Source: Acidimicrobiaceae bacterium
GTDB lineage: Bacteria; Actinomycetota; Acidimicrobiia; Acidimicrobiales; RAAP-2
Direction: 5' to 3'
NCBI GenBank assembly: GCA_027315005.1
Contig: DAHUZT010000029.1
Span: forward strand, 1-34,755
DNA length: 34,755 nucleotides
The position numbers and the translations under genes are program-made. Shown one piece after another: positions 1 through 8,164 of the stretch. The notes under the pieces were generated by a model. The model had not been told where the DNA came from. It did no database searches and saw only the letters and a list, made by a program, of their open reading frames with translations. Within the stretch, counting starts at the first letter, position 1, and every line of letters starts with the position of its first letter.

Positions 1-2
1 AG

Positions 3-1964
3 ACCGTCGGGGATCGAGCCACGACCGGGACCGGTCCGGAGTGGCGGAGCACCCACGGCAGCGATGGTCCGGGAGTGCCGTCCGGGGCCGAGCCGGTCCG
101 GGCACACGTCCGGGCCCGGGGCCGGTCTGCCAGGGACGACGTGGTCCGCTCGGGTACGGCCGTTGCCGTTGCGGACGGGCTCGATTCCCTCCTCGACACC
201 TTGCTGGCCGGTGCGCTGTGCGTACGGGGGAGCTGGTCCGATGCGATCGATTTGTCCCTCGAACGCCCCGATCTGACGGTGGTCACGAGGTCCGGAGACC
301 GGTTCTCGTCGGTCGGATGGCGGGTGCGGGCGGCGGGTGGGGTGGTGACCGCTGCCGTGGTGGACGAGGCCCGCGCACGCGCCGACGCCGCCGCCGCCGC
401 CGCCGCCGAGCAGTCCTCGGAGCGTCGCGCCGCCCAGATCGAGCTCGAGGCGGCCCGGGTGCAAGCCACCGAAGCCGTCCGGGCCGACGACCGGCACGAA
501 CTCGCCCACCAGACGGCCCGCGCCGCGCACCTGCGGGTCACCGGCGACCGAGACGCCGTCGTCGGCGAGCTCGAGGACGCCCGGCAGGACCGGGCCGCCC
601 TGGAGGACCGGATCGCACGGGACGCGGCGCGTACGGGTGCCCTCGCTGAGCGGCTACCCCTGTTGGAATCGACCCGGGCCGATCTGGCCCAACAGGCCGC
701 ACAGGCCAGGGCGGAGCGCCTGAGGATCGACGAGCGCCTGGCCGCGGCCGCTCTCCTCCGCAACCAGTGGGAGGTCCGTTCGGCCGGACTGGACGAGCGT
801 CGCCGGGTGCTGTCCGAGCGCCGTGCCGAGGTGGAGCGACGGCTCTCCGGACACGCCGACGAGCGTCAGCAGGCGGCCGAACGCCGGGAGCGACTCCAAC
901 GGGACGCCACCGCCGTCGATCGCCTGACCGCCGTCGTCACGGTGACCGGGACCGAGCTCGACCAGCTCCAGATGGCCCTGCGGGCACGCCACGAGCGCCA
1001 GATCGAGGCGGTCCGCGTCGGCGGGGCCCGCCTGGAGGAGCTGGGCCAGCGACGGGCGGAACTGGACCACGAGGTGGCGGCCGTCCGCGGCCGGCTCCAG
1101 GGGATCGAGGTCGATCTGGTCGAGGTCACCGTGCGCCGTGAAGCGGTGGTCGAGGTGCTGGCGCGCGAGTTCGGTTGCGGCCCGAGCGAGGCGCTCGCAG
1201 CCCCTGCACCGGATCTGCCGGCCGGGACCGACCTGACCGAGCGAGTGGCCCAGCTCGACGCGGAGCTGGCGGCACTCGGACCGGTCAATCCCCTGGCCCT
1301 CGAAGAGCTGTCCGAGCTCAACGAGCGGGTCCAGTTCCTCGACGCGCAGGTCGAAGACGTGCGCACCGCCCGACGCCAGCTCCACCAGGTCATCCGGACA
1401 TTGGACGAGGAGATCATGCGGGTGTTCACCGCCGCCTTCGCCGACGTGAACGAGCACTTCTCCGAGCTGATCGCCACGCTGTTTCCCGGAGGTGCCGGTC
1501 GGCTGACCCTGACCGACCCCGAGCGCCTGCTCGACACCGGCGTGGAGATCGAGGCTCGGCCGGCCGGTCGCAACATCCGGCGGTTGTCCCTCCTCTCGGG
1601 CGGTGAGCGCTCCCTGGTGGCGCTGGCCTACCTGTTCGCCGTCTTCCGGAGCCGACCGTCGCCCTTCTACCTGATGGACGAGGTGGAGGCGGCGCTCGAT
1701 GACGTCAACCTGCAGCGCTTCCTCGAGCTGGTCCGCGAGTTCAGGGACGGTGCCCAGCTCATCATCGTGAGCCATCAGAAGCGGACCATGGAGGCGGCCG
1801 ATGCCCTCTACGGGGTCACCATGGCCCCGGGGGGGTCGTCGAGGGTGGTGAGCCAGAGGATGACCGGTGGGCGGCCGGATCAGGTCGGTGACCTCGACGG
1901 CGGCTTCGGCCCGGGCCGGGAACCGGGACCGCGCCCCGAGCGGGTCGGAGGCGGAGAGCAGTGA
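3..1964 (+). CDS. smc: Chromosome segregation ATPase SMC, C-terminal half (5' end outside window)
   Basis: This is the distal part of an SMC protein, the ATPase of the condensin-like complex that compacts and segregates chromosomes. The reading frame is open from the window edge, so the N-terminal head and first coiled coil lie upstream. What is visible is the second half of the hinge (about 75-340), a long Arg/Glu/Ala-rich antiparallel coiled coil, and the C-terminal ATPase lobe. That lobe has the ABC signature LSGGERS (about 1594-1614), the Walker B segment FYLMDEVEAALDD (about 1666-1704) and the SHQKRTME switch region. An alanine run in the coiled coil is encoded by seven GCC codons. The stop codon overlaps the ftsY start as GTGA. 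The smc-ftsY-ffh order is the usual one. Confidence 0.96.
   Translation, partial: TVGDRATTGTGPEWRSTHGSDGPGVPSGAEPVRAHVRARGRSARDDVVRSGTAVAVADGLDSLLDTLLAGALCVRGSWSDAIDLSLERPDLTVVTRSGDRFSSVGWRVRAAGGVVTAAVVDEARARADAAAAAAAEQSSERRAAQIELEAARVQATEAVRADDRHELAHQTARAAHLRVTGDRDAVVGELEDARQDRAALEDRIARDAARTGALAERLPLLESTRADLAQQAAQARAERLRIDERLAAAALLRNQWEVRSAGLDERRRVLSERRAEVERRLSGHADERQQAAERRERLQRDATAVDRLTAVVTVTGTELDQLQMALRARHERQIEAVRVGGARLEELGQRRAELDHEVAAVRGRLQGIEVDLVEVTVRREAVVEVLAREFGCGPSEALAAPAPDLPAGTDLTERVAQLDAELAALGPVNPLALEELSELNERVQFLDAQVEDVRTARRQLHQVIRTLDEEIMRVFTAAFADVNEHFSELIATLFPGGAGRLTLTDPERLLDTGVEIEARPAGRNIRRLSLLSGGERSLVALAYLFAVFRSRPSPFYLMDEVEAALDDVNLQRFLELVREFRDGAQLIIVSHQKRTMEAADALYGVTMAPGGSSRVVSQRMTGGRPDQVGDLDGGFGPGREPGPRPERVGGGEQ
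387..407 (+). repeat. (GCC)7 trinucleotide run inside smc
   Basis: Seven consecutive GCC codons encode an alanine tract in the SMC coiled coil just after the hinge. It is in frame and fits helical coiled-coil composition. It could vary in length by slippage without breaking the frame. Confidence 0.8.
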
Positions 1965-3142
1965 CAGGGGCGACTGCGTCGGCCGTCGGGCTCATCGCCA
2001 CCTCGCCGATCCACGGGCTCCCGTTGGTCGCATCGGACGTCGTGATCTCCCTGGCGGTGGGCGTCCCGGTCGTCGTGGTGGGCGCCGGGGCGGCCGTCAT
2101 CGCCCGTCTGCGGAAACGGGCCGCTTCGGGTCGTGGCGTCGGAGAGGACGTGTCCCTGCCCGACACGGTTGCGCCGACGACGGCCGAGCCCGAGCAGGTC
2201 ACGGTACCGACCGAGCCCGAGCAGGTCACCTACCGTGGCCGCCTGGGCAAGGCTCGCGGGCTGCTGTCGGGCTACGTCGGCGCCATTCGGGCCCGGAACA
2301 AGGTGGACGGCGCCACCTGGGACGAGCTCGAGGAGGCGCTGATCCGGGCCGACGTCGGGGTTGGGGCGACCGACGCCCTCCTCAACGAGCTGCGAAGCCG
2401 GGTCGCATCTGGGGCCATCGGTGACTCCGCCGCCCTGGTGGAGGCGCTGAAGGGCGATCTGGTGTCGATGCTCACCTCGGACGGCACCACCGCCGCCCTA
2501 TCCAGCCATCCCCGGGTGTCTGACGATCGTTCCGTCACGGTCGACGTCTGGTTGTTCGTGGGCGTGAACGGAGTTGGCAAGACGACCACGTTGGGCAAGG
2601 TGGCCCACCGCCTGTCGGCTGCGGGCACCTCGGTGCTGCTGGCCGCCGGTGACACCTTCCGGGCAGCCGCCGCCGAGCAGCTCGGTCTGTGGGCGACCCG
2701 GGCCGGCGTCGACATCGTGCGGGGGGCCGAAGGGGGCGATCCCTCCTCGGTCGTGTTCGACGCCGTCCAGCGGGCGGCTGCGAAGTCGAACGACGTGGTC
2801 CTGGCAGACACCGCCGGCCGGCTGCACAACAAGGTCAACCTGATCGAGGAGCTGAAGAAGATCAGACGGGTGGCCGATCGTCCGCCGGGCCGGGTAGTGG
2901 AGGTTCTCCTCGTCATCGATGCCACGACCGGTCAGAACGGCCTCTCCCAGGCCAAGGTCTTCCTGGACGCGGTGGAGGTGACCGGTGTGGTGCTGACCAA
3001 GCTCGACGGCACGGCGAAAGGTGGGATCGTGGTGGCCATCCAGCGCGAGCTCGGGCTTCCGGTGAGGCTGGTGGGACTGGGTGAGGGGATCGGTGATCTG
3101 GTCGAGTTCGACCCTGCCGCCTTCGTCGAGGCGTTGTTCTGA
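1961..3142 (+). CDS. ftsY: Signal recognition particle receptor FtsY
   Basis: FtsY is the membrane-associated GTPase that docks SRP-ribosome complexes at the translocon. The 393-residue protein starts at a GTG overlapping the smc stop. Residues about 27-50 form one hydrophobic segment followed by a basic cluster, the N-terminal membrane anchor common in actinobacterial FtsY. A short variable linker follows, with a duplicated EPEQVT motif. The NG domain then has the P-loop GVNGVGKTTT (about residue 200), the insertion-box motif DTFRAAAAEQL, DTAGR (about 283) and TKLDGTAKGG (about 346), and ends with the family-typical GxGEGIGDLVEFD segment. All GTPase motifs are intact. The next gene, ffh, is its partner GTPase. 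Confidence 0.97.
   Translation: MTGATASAVGLIATSPIHGLPLVASDVVISLAVGVPVVVVGAGAAVIARLRKRAASGRGVGEDVSLPDTVAPTTAEPEQVTVPTEPEQVTYRGRLGKARGLLSGYVGAIRARNKVDGATWDELEEALIRADVGVGATDALLNELRSRVASGAIGDSAALVEALKGDLVSMLTSDGTTAALSSHPRVSDDRSVTVDVWLFVGVNGVGKTTTLGKVAHRLSAAGTSVLLAAGDTFRAAAAEQLGLWATRAGVDIVRGAEGGDPSSVVFDAVQRAAAKSNDVVLADTAGRLHNKVNLIEELKKIRRVADRPPGRVVEVLLVIDATTGQNGLSQAKVFLDAVEVTGVVLTKLDGTAKGGIVVAIQRELGLPVRLVGLGEGIGDLVEFDPAAFVEALF
2184..2230 (+). repeat. 27-bp in-frame tandem repeat in ftsY linker
   Basis: A 27-bp unit (2184-2210) is followed directly by a 20-base second copy that matches except for its last base. It duplicates EPEQVT in the linker between the membrane anchor and the NG domain. It is in frame and lies in a region free to vary. 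Confidence 0.75.
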
Positions 3143-3164
3143 CCGGACCCGGCGCGCCGTCCGA

Positions 3165-3170
3165 TAGCGT
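3165..3170 (+). promoter_or_regulatory. Putative -10 element TAGCGT for ffh
   Basis: TAGCGT ends 9 nt before the ffh ATG, in the 37-bp gap after ftsY, and no Shine-Dalgarno sequence separates them. The spacing suggests a transcript that starts at or within a few bases of the ATG. No good -35 box is visible. Confidence 0.55.
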
Positions 3171-3179
3171 AAAGGCTCC

Positions 3180-4739
3180 ATGTTCGAGAGCTTGACCGAT
3201 CGCTTCGAGGGGATCCTCGGCCGACTGCGCAACCGCGGACGTTTGAGCGAGACCGACGTCGACGAGGTCCTTCAAGAGATCCGGACGGCGTTGCTCGAGG
3301 CCGACGTCGAGATCGGAGTGGTGCGCTCTTTCACGACCGCGGTCCGGCGCCGTTGCGTCGGTCTCGAGTTGTCCCGCGCCCTCAGCCCCGGGCAGCAGGT
3401 CATCAAGATCGTCAACGAGGAGTTGATCGGCATCCTCGGGGGCGAGTCCTTGAAGGTCAGCTACGCCGGCCGACCACCGACCGTCATCCTTCTCGCCGGT
3501 CTCCAGGGCTCGGGGAAGACGACCACGTCGGCCAAGCTGGCTCGCTGGTTCAAGCAGCAGGGACGGAACCCGCTGCTCGTCGGCGCCGATCTCCAGCGTC
3601 CGGCCGCTGTCGAGCAGCTCAGGGTGCTCGGCGGACAGGCGGGGGTCACCGTGTTCAGCGAGGTGACCGACCCGGTCCGGGTGGCCACCGCCGGAGTTGA
3701 CGAGGCGAGACGCCTCGGTCGCGACGTGGTCGTCGTCGACACCGCTGGGCGTCTCGCCGTCGACGTCGAGCTCATGGCCGAGATCGGGGACATCGCCGGT
3801 GCGGTCGATCCCCATTACACCTTCCTGGTGATCGACGCCATGACCGGGCAGGACGCCGTATCGACGGCCACCACCTTCCATGAAGCGCTCTCGCTCAGTG
3901 GGGTCATCCTGACCAAGCTCGACGGTGATGCCCGCGGTGGTGCGGCGCTCTCGGTCAAGGAGGTGGTCGGGCGGCCCATCGCCTTCACCTCGACCGGTGA
4001 GAAGCTCGACGACTTCGATCTGTTCCATCCCGATCGGATGGCGGATCGCATCCTCGGGATGGGCGACGTGCTCAGCCTCGTCGAGCAGGCCGAGCGGACC
4101 ATGGACAAGGAGGTCGCCACCAAGGGGGCCACCGCCCTCATGGAGGGGAGGTTCACCCTCGAAGACTTTCTCGAGCAGCTCCAACAGGTGAAGAAGATGG
4201 GGTCGTTCTCGGGCATGCTGTCGATGCTTCCGGGGATCTCAAAAGACCTGAAGCAGGCGTCCGCCACCGTCGACGACCGACAGATCTCTCGGATCGAAGC
4301 GATGATCCGTTCGATGACGCCGAACGAGCGGGCCAACCCGACCTTGATCGACGGATCGCGCCGGGTCAGGATCGCCAACGGCAGTGGGACCGGCACCTCT
4401 GAGGTGAATTCCCTGCTCAAGCAGTTCAAGGAGATGCAGAAGCTCATGAAGACCTTCGGAAGGGGTGGTGGGAATGCGCTCTCCGGCCTGGGCGGCCTGT
4501 TCGGACGGACCCCGAAGCTCTCGCCGCAGGCGTTGGCCGGCTTGGCCGAGCTCGGCGGACCCAGCGGCGCGCTCGCGACCGGTGCCGGCGAAACCGGAGG
4601 GATGTCCGATGTGGGCGCCGGCATGGTTCCACCGGCCACGGGTGGCGGTTCGAACGGGGGCAGGCAACGGGCACGGCAGAAGGGGAAGGGCGGCAGAAAG
4701 GGCAAGGGCGGCGGAAGGGTGACCCCGAAGTCGCGCTGA
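3180..4739 (+). CDS. ffh: Signal recognition particle protein Ffh
   Basis: Ffh is the SRP GTPase that binds 4.5S RNA and hydrophobic signal sequences. The 519-residue protein has an N-terminal four-helix domain, a G domain with GLQGSGKTTTSAKL (about residue 107), DTAGR (about 187) and TKLDGDARGG (about 245), and a methionine-rich M domain (about 295-430) containing KKMGSFSGMLSMLPG and the RNA-binding segment RRVRIANGSGT. The last ~90 residues are a low-complexity Gly-rich tail ending in Lys/Arg/Gly repeats, longer than in the E. coli protein. The gene appears to have its own promoter and probably a leaderless start. No SRP RNA gene was seen nearby. Confidence 0.97.
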   Translation: MFESLTDRFEGILGRLRNRGRLSETDVDEVLQEIRTALLEADVEIGVVRSFTTAVRRRCVGLELSRALSPGQQVIKIVNEELIGILGGESLKVSYAGRPPTVILLAGLQGSGKTTTSAKLARWFKQQGRNPLLVGADLQRPAAVEQLRVLGGQAGVTVFSEVTDPVRVATAGVDEARRLGRDVVVVDTAGRLAVDVELMAEIGDIAGAVDPHYTFLVIDAMTGQDAVSTATTFHEALSLSGVILTKLDGDARGGAALSVKEVVGRPIAFTSTGEKLDDFDLFHPDRMADRILGMGDVLSLVEQAERTMDKEVATKGATALMEGRFTLEDFLEQLQQVKKMGSFSGMLSMLPGISKDLKQASATVDDRQISRIEAMIRSMTPNERANPTLIDGSRRVRIANGSGTGTSEVNSLLKQFKEMQKLMKTFGRGGGNALSGLGGLFGRTPKLSPQALAGLAELGGPSGALATGAGETGGMSDVGAGMVPPATGGGSNGGRQRARQKGKGGRKGKGGGRVTPKSR

Positions 4740-4795
4740 TGCTCCTCGACGGCCTGGCCCGGCGGTTTCTGCCGCGGGTCGGGGGCGTGACGCGG

Positions 4796-4820
4796 CAGTC
4801 TCCACTTTGGTGGGAGACTG
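4796..4820 (+). promoter_or_regulatory. Stem-loop upstream of rpsP
   Basis: CAGTCTCCAC and GTGGGAGACTG can pair over 10 bp with one bulged G and a TTTG loop, in the 134-bp gap between ffh and rpsP. No T-tract follows, so it is not a classic intrinsic terminator. A related GGCGGGAGACGGT lies just downstream (about 4828-4840). It could be an attenuator, a processing site or a structured rpsP leader. Confidence 0.45.
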
Positions 4821-4873
4821 TCATCCGGCGGGAGACGGTGTGGTGCCAAGGACGGAATCCAGAGGAGTGAACT

Positions 4874-5161
4874 GTGGCAGTGAAGCTCCGCCTCGTGCGG
4901 ATCGGAAAGAAGAAGCAGCCGACCTATCGCCTGGTGGCGGCCGACAGTCGTTCGCCGCGAAACGGACGATTCATCGAGGTCGTGGGCACCTACGCCCCCC
5001 GGGGTCGGTCGCTGGCGGAGCCCGACGCCGTCGTCGAGATCGACAATGCCAAGGCGGTGAAGTGGCTGGCGCAAGGAGCCCAGCCCACCGAACGGGTGGA
5101 GAAGCTGCTCGAGCAGTCCGGGGCCCTCGATGAGCTGGCCGGGGCCAAGGCGGCAGAATGA
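4874..5161 (+). CDS. rpsP: 30S ribosomal protein bS16
   Basis: This 95-residue basic protein begins [20 protein letters not shown] and contains [17 protein letters not shown], the bS16 signature. It is an assembly protein of the 30S body. The GTG start is supported by AGAGGAG six to seven bases upstream. The C-terminal [18 protein letters not shown] tail is typical of the longer actinobacterial forms. Its stop overlaps the start of the KH-domain gene as ATGA, which suggests translational coupling in the ribosome-maturation cluster. Confidence 0.97.
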   Translation: MAVKLRLVRIGKKKQPTYRLVAADSRSPRNGRFIEVVGTYAPRGRSLAEPDAVVEIDNAKAVKWLAQGAQPTERVEKLLEQSGALDELAGAKAAE

Positions 5162-5496
5162 ACGACGACGTGGCCCTCGGCGCCGACGAAGACGATGTCA
5201 ATATCCTCGACGGGGAGGGGTTCGAGGATGACGACGCAGGCAACCGGGTGGAGGGGGGCATCCCGCTCGCCGTGGTGAACTACCTGGTCCGGTCCATCGC
5301 CGAGGACGCCGACGCGGTCATGGTCGGCACCGAGGAGCGCGGCGACTCGGTACGGTTCCGGATCCATGTGGCTCCCGACGACATGGGCCGGGTGATTGGC
5401 CGCCGGGGAAGGGTGGCCCAGGCCATCCGGACCGTGGTTGCCGCAGCCGGGGCCCGTGACGGGGTCCGGACCAGCGTCGACATCGACGACGACTGA
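5158..5496 (+). CDS. khpA: KH-domain RNA-binding protein KhpA
   Basis: This small KH-domain protein sits in the standard position between rpsP and rimM. The KH core has the RNA-contacting loop GRRG within [19 protein letters not shown] (about residues 80-98). KhpA proteins are usually near 75-80 residues; this one has 112 because of an acidic, Asp/Glu-rich N-terminal extension of about 30 residues. If the true start were internal the protein would be of normal size, but the ATGA overlap with rpsP supports the long form. The family binds RNA and, in some bacteria, affects cell elongation and division. Confidence 0.92.
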   Translation: MNDDVALGADEDDVNILDGEGFEDDDAGNRVEGGIPLAVVNYLVRSIAEDADAVMVGTEERGDSVRFRIHVAPDDMGRVIGRRGRVAQAIRTVVAAAGARDGVRTSVDIDDD

Positions 5497-5501
5497 GGCG
5501 G

Positions 5502-6035
5502 GTGGCGGCGACCCGGAGACCCGAGGACGTGACCGGGCCGGACGGGTCCGGAGCAACCTCGTCTGCCCGCATGCTCGAAGTCGGCAGGATCGTCAAGCCC
5601 CATGGCCTGCGCGGCGAAGTTGTCGTGTCGCTGACCACCAATCGCACCGAGCGGGTCGGGCCGGGCAGCGAGCTGAGGGCGGAGAGTGGGAGGAGGCTCA
5701 AGGTGGCTGCCTCCACCCCGCACCGCGGGCGGTTCATCGTCTCGCTGGAGGGTGTGGACACGCTCGAGGATGCCGAGACCCTCCGGGACACGCTGCTCCA
5801 CGCTTCTCCCATGGAAGATCCGGACGTCCTCTGGGTCCACGACCTGATCGGCGCCCGGGTACGGGACACTTCCGGTCGGGAGCTCGGATCCGTGACAGCC
5901 GTCCAGGCCAATCCGGCCAGTGATCTGCTCGTCCTCTCGGGAGGAGCGCTCATCCCGCTCCGGTTCGTGGTGGCCACAATGCCGGGGAGTGAGGTCACCG
6001 TGGAGCTCCCCGACGGCCTGCTCGACCTGCCGTGA
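5502..6035 (+). CDS. rimM: 16S rRNA processing protein RimM
   Basis: RimM assists maturation of the 30S head and binds S19. The RimM N-terminal beta-barrel is recognisable from LEVGRIVKPHGLRGEVVV, and a PRC-barrel follows (DVLWVHDLIGARVRDTSGRELGSVT). The GTG at 5502 gives 177 residues with a 23-residue unconserved leader. The ATG at 5571 gives MLEVGRIVKPHG, which fits the family start better, and neither has a convincing ribosome site. The stop overlaps the trmD start as GTGA. Confidence 0.94.
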   Translation: MAATRRPEDVTGPDGSGATSSARMLEVGRIVKPHGLRGEVVVSLTTNRTERVGPGSELRAESGRRLKVAASTPHRGRFIVSLEGVDTLEDAETLRDTLLHASPMEDPDVLWVHDLIGARVRDTSGRELGSVTAVQANPASDLLVLSGGALIPLRFVVATMPGSEVTVELPDGLLDLP

Positions 6036-6841
6036 GCGGTCGGTCAGCGGACACCCTCGAAGCAGCTCCGGTCCGAATCGACGTCTTCACCCTGTTTCGG
6101 GAGGCAATCGAGGGCTACGCCGCGCTCTCGATCCTGGGACGGGCCCGGGCGGCGGGCCTGGTCGACTTGAGGACCCACGACATCCGGGCGTTCGCGGCCG
6201 GCCCGCACCGTGCCGTCGATGGCCCACCCTTCGGCGGGGGTGCGGGAATGGTCCTGGCCCCCGACCCGGTGTTCGCCGCGGTGGAGGAGGTGGAGTCGTC
6301 GGCTGAGGGTCTCCCCCGTCCGCTGCTGCTCCTGTCCCCGTCGGGCCGACGGTTCGACCAAGCGTTCGCCGCCGAGCTTGCCGGCCGTCCCGGGGGGTTC
6401 TCGCTGCTCGGCGCGCGCTACGAGGGGATCGACCAGCGGGTGGCCGACCATCTGGTCGACGGTGAGCTCTCGGTGGGAGACTTCGTGCTGGCCGGGGGCG
6501 AGCTGGCCGCATTGGTCGTGATCGAGTCCGTCGTGCGCCTCGTCCCGGGTGTCGTGGGCAACAGTGACTCGATCGTCGACGAGAGCTTCACCGCGGGGCT
6601 GCTGGAATACCCCCAGTACACCCGCCCCGCCGACTTCCGGGGATGGGCCGTCCCCGAGGTGCTGCGCTCGGGCGACCACGGGCGCGTGGCCGAGTGGCGC
6701 CGGTCGGAGGCCTTGGCCCGTACCCTCCGGCTCCGCCCGGACCTCGTGACCGCGCGGGGCGGGCTCTCCGACTCCGAGGTCGAGGCCCTCGTCCGGCACG
6801 GTGCGGTGCAGCTCCTGCGCGATCACGGCTACGATCGGTGA
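6032..6841 (+). CDS. trmD: tRNA (guanine37-N1)-methyltransferase TrmD
   Basis: TrmD methylates G37 next to the anticodon with S-adenosylmethionine, preventing +1 frameshifting. The 269-residue protein shows RIDVFTLF near the N-terminus, the PPFGGGAGM loop, the trefoil-knot segment [22 protein letters not shown], and [32 protein letters not shown], all close to the family consensus. The GTG start overlaps the rimM stop by four bases. The first ~14 residues are not conserved. The order rimM-trmD-rplS is standard. Confidence 0.97.
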   Translation: MSGRSADTLEAAPVRIDVFTLFREAIEGYAALSILGRARAAGLVDLRTHDIRAFAAGPHRAVDGPPFGGGAGMVLAPDPVFAAVEEVESSAEGLPRPLLLLSPSGRRFDQAFAAELAGRPGGFSLLGARYEGIDQRVADHLVDGELSVGDFVLAGGELAALVVIESVVRLVPGVVGNSDSIVDESFTAGLLEYPQYTRPADFRGWAVPEVLRSGDHGRVAEWRRSEALARTLRLRPDLVTARGGLSDSEVEALVRHGAVQLLRDHGYDR

Positions 6842-6853
6842 CCTTCGGCCCGG

Positions 6854-6875
6854 GGCGCGACCTCTGAGGCGCGCC
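6854..6875 (+). promoter_or_regulatory. GC-rich hairpin in the trmD-rplS gap
   Basis: GGCGCG and CGCGCC flank an inner CCTC/GAGG repeat, making a near-perfect 22-nt inverted repeat just after the trmD stop and about 70 bases before rplS. No T-run follows. It may be an attenuator, an RNase site or a ribosomal-protein leader structure for rplS. The rest of the 106-bp gap holds TACGAT at the trmD end (about 6832-6837), a possible -10, and AGGAAA about 12 bases before the rplS start. Confidence 0.4.
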
Positions 6876-6947
6876 GGTGGGGGTCCCCTCGACGCTAGCT
6901 GGACCCGACGGGCACGGCCGACCACGACCAGGAAACGATGGCATCCC

Positions 6948-7301
6948 ATGAACCCGACCGACATCATCGACCGTGACAGCCTGCGCCAGGATGTCCCCGA
7001 GTTCCGCCCGGGAGACACGGTCAAGGTCCACGTCCGGGTGGTCGAAGGGACCCGTGAGCGGGTCCAGGTGTTCCAGGGTGCGGTGATGCGCCGTCAGGGG
7101 ACTGGCGCTCGTGAGACCTTCACCGTCCGAAAGGTGAGCTTCGGGGTCGGGGTGGAGCGGACCTTCCCCCTACACTCCCCGGTCATCGCCCGGACCGAGG
7201 TGGTGTCCTTGGGCGACGTGCGGCGGGCCAAGCTCTACTACCTTCGTGATCGCCACGGCAAGGCGGCCAAGATCAAGGAGCGGCGGTCTGCTCGGGGCTG
7301 A
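6948..7301 (+). CDS. rplS: 50S ribosomal protein bL19
   Basis: bL19 lies at the 30S-50S interface. The 117-residue product from the ATG at 6948 contains [46 protein letters not shown] and [18 protein letters not shown], matching the family along its whole length. The frame stays open upstream into trmD, but the conserved protein starts at [13 protein letters not shown], so the internal ATG is used. In many actinobacteria lepB and rnhB follow; here the next gene is the DUF2469 gene. Confidence 0.97.
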   Translation: MNPTDIIDRDSLRQDVPEFRPGDTVKVHVRVVEGTRERVQVFQGAVMRRQGTGARETFTVRKVSFGVGVERTFPLHSPVIARTEVVSLGDVRRAKLYYLRDRHGKAAKIKERRSARG

Positions 7302-7342
7302 TCGACCGACCTCCGGCCGGCTGGCGGTGAGCGCGTGAGGCC

Positions 7343-7636
7343 ATGAGCGACGAGGACCTCGAGCGCTACGAGTCCGAGATCGAGCTGGCGCTCGTCCAGG
7401 AGTACCGCGCGGTGCTCCCGCTCTTCTCCTACGTGGTCGAGTCCGAGCGCCGTTTCTATCTGGCCAACACGGTCGAGGTGAGCGTCCGGTCCGACAGCTC
7501 ACCCACCTGCGTGGAGGTCAACCTGGTCGATGCCTGGGTCTGGGACATGTACCGTCCGGCCAGGTTCGTGCCCTCGGTGCGTATCCTCACCTTCCGCGAC
7601 GTCAACATCGAGCGGCTGCCCGAGAAGGAGCTGTGA
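7343..7636 (+). CDS. DUF2469 family protein
   Basis: This 97-residue acidic protein matches the actinobacterial DUF2469 family. It begins MSDEDLERYESEIELALVQEYR and has the conserved YVVESERRFYLAN and NLVDAWVWDMYRPARFVPSVRI segments. Its function is unknown; the family is nearly always encoded between the ribosomal-protein/rnhB genes and yraN, as here. A weak GAGG precedes the ATG. The stop overlaps the yraN GTG start, so the two are probably co-translated. Confidence 0.9.
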   Translation: MSDEDLERYESEIELALVQEYRAVLPLFSYVVESERRFYLANTVEVSVRSDSSPTCVEVNLVDAWVWDMYRPARFVPSVRILTFRDVNIERLPEKEL

Positions 7637-8097
7637 CCGGCGGAAGAGCCGGCGGCGGTGTCCAGCGACCCGGGTACTCCCCGAACGGCGGAAGACGGGC
7701 GGACGCGCCCGGTGCCGGGCCGGGGCGGCAATCGGCGGCGGCGCCCACCGACCCCGCCCTGCTCGGAGCGTTCGGAGAGGAGCGAGCAGCGCGATGGTAC
7801 GAGGATCGGGGCTACCAGGTCCTCGAGCGGAACTGGCGACGCCGGGAGGGCGAGCTCGACCTCGTGGTGCGCAAGGGGACGACGGTGGTCTTCTGCGAGG
7901 TGAAGGCCCGCACCAGTGACCGGTACGGCACGGGGGCCGAGGCGGTGGTGGCGTCCAAGCAGCGGCGGATCCGGCGTCTGGCCGCCCGGTGGCTCTCCGA
8001 GATTACGCCCGCGGCCGGCCGCGCCAGCGTCGAGGTGCGCTTCGACGTGGTGTCGGTAACCGGCGGCGGGCTCGAGGTGGTCGAGGACGCGTTCTGA
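7633..8097 (+). CDS. yraN: UPF0102 / YraN-family endonuclease-fold protein
   Basis: This protein has the Holliday-junction-resolvase-like fold of the YraN (UPF0102) family. The conserved part starts near residue 37 with LLGAFGEERAARWYEDRGY and includes ERNWRRREGELDLVVRKG and TVVFCEVKART. The D and E-x-K residues form the PD-(D/E)XK-like site. About 35 residues before this are Gly/Arg-rich and unconserved, so an internal start is possible, but the GTGA overlap with DUF2469 favours 7633. The biochemical role is not established. Confidence 0.9.
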   Translation: MTGGRAGGGVQRPGYSPNGGRRADAPGAGPGRQSAAAPTDPALLGAFGEERAARWYEDRGYQVLERNWRRREGELDLVVRKGTTVVFCEVKARTSDRYGTGAEAVVASKQRRIRRLAARWLSEITPAAGRASVEVRFDVVSVTGGGLEVVEDAF

Positions 8098-8152
8098 ACC
8101 AATCGGAGATTACAGATGCCCCACGAGGCCCGAACGGCCACCTCGGGTCTTC

Positions 8153-8158
8153 TAGGCT
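8153..8158 (+). promoter_or_regulatory. Putative -10 element TAGGCT for the crotonase gene
   Basis: TAGGCT ends 6 nt before the ATG at 8165, so the transcript would start at the ATG itself. No Shine-Dalgarno sequence is present. An inverted repeat (CGAGG...CCTCG) followed by GGTCTTCT lies just upstream, about 8123-8152, and could be a weak terminator for yraN. Confidence 0.55.
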
Positions 8159-8164
8159 GCTGTG

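Noticed and set aside
654-1775. Long antisense open frame over smc
   Set aside because: In high-GC genes antisense frames stay open by codon bias; no family similarity or start signal, and smc is clearly the real gene.
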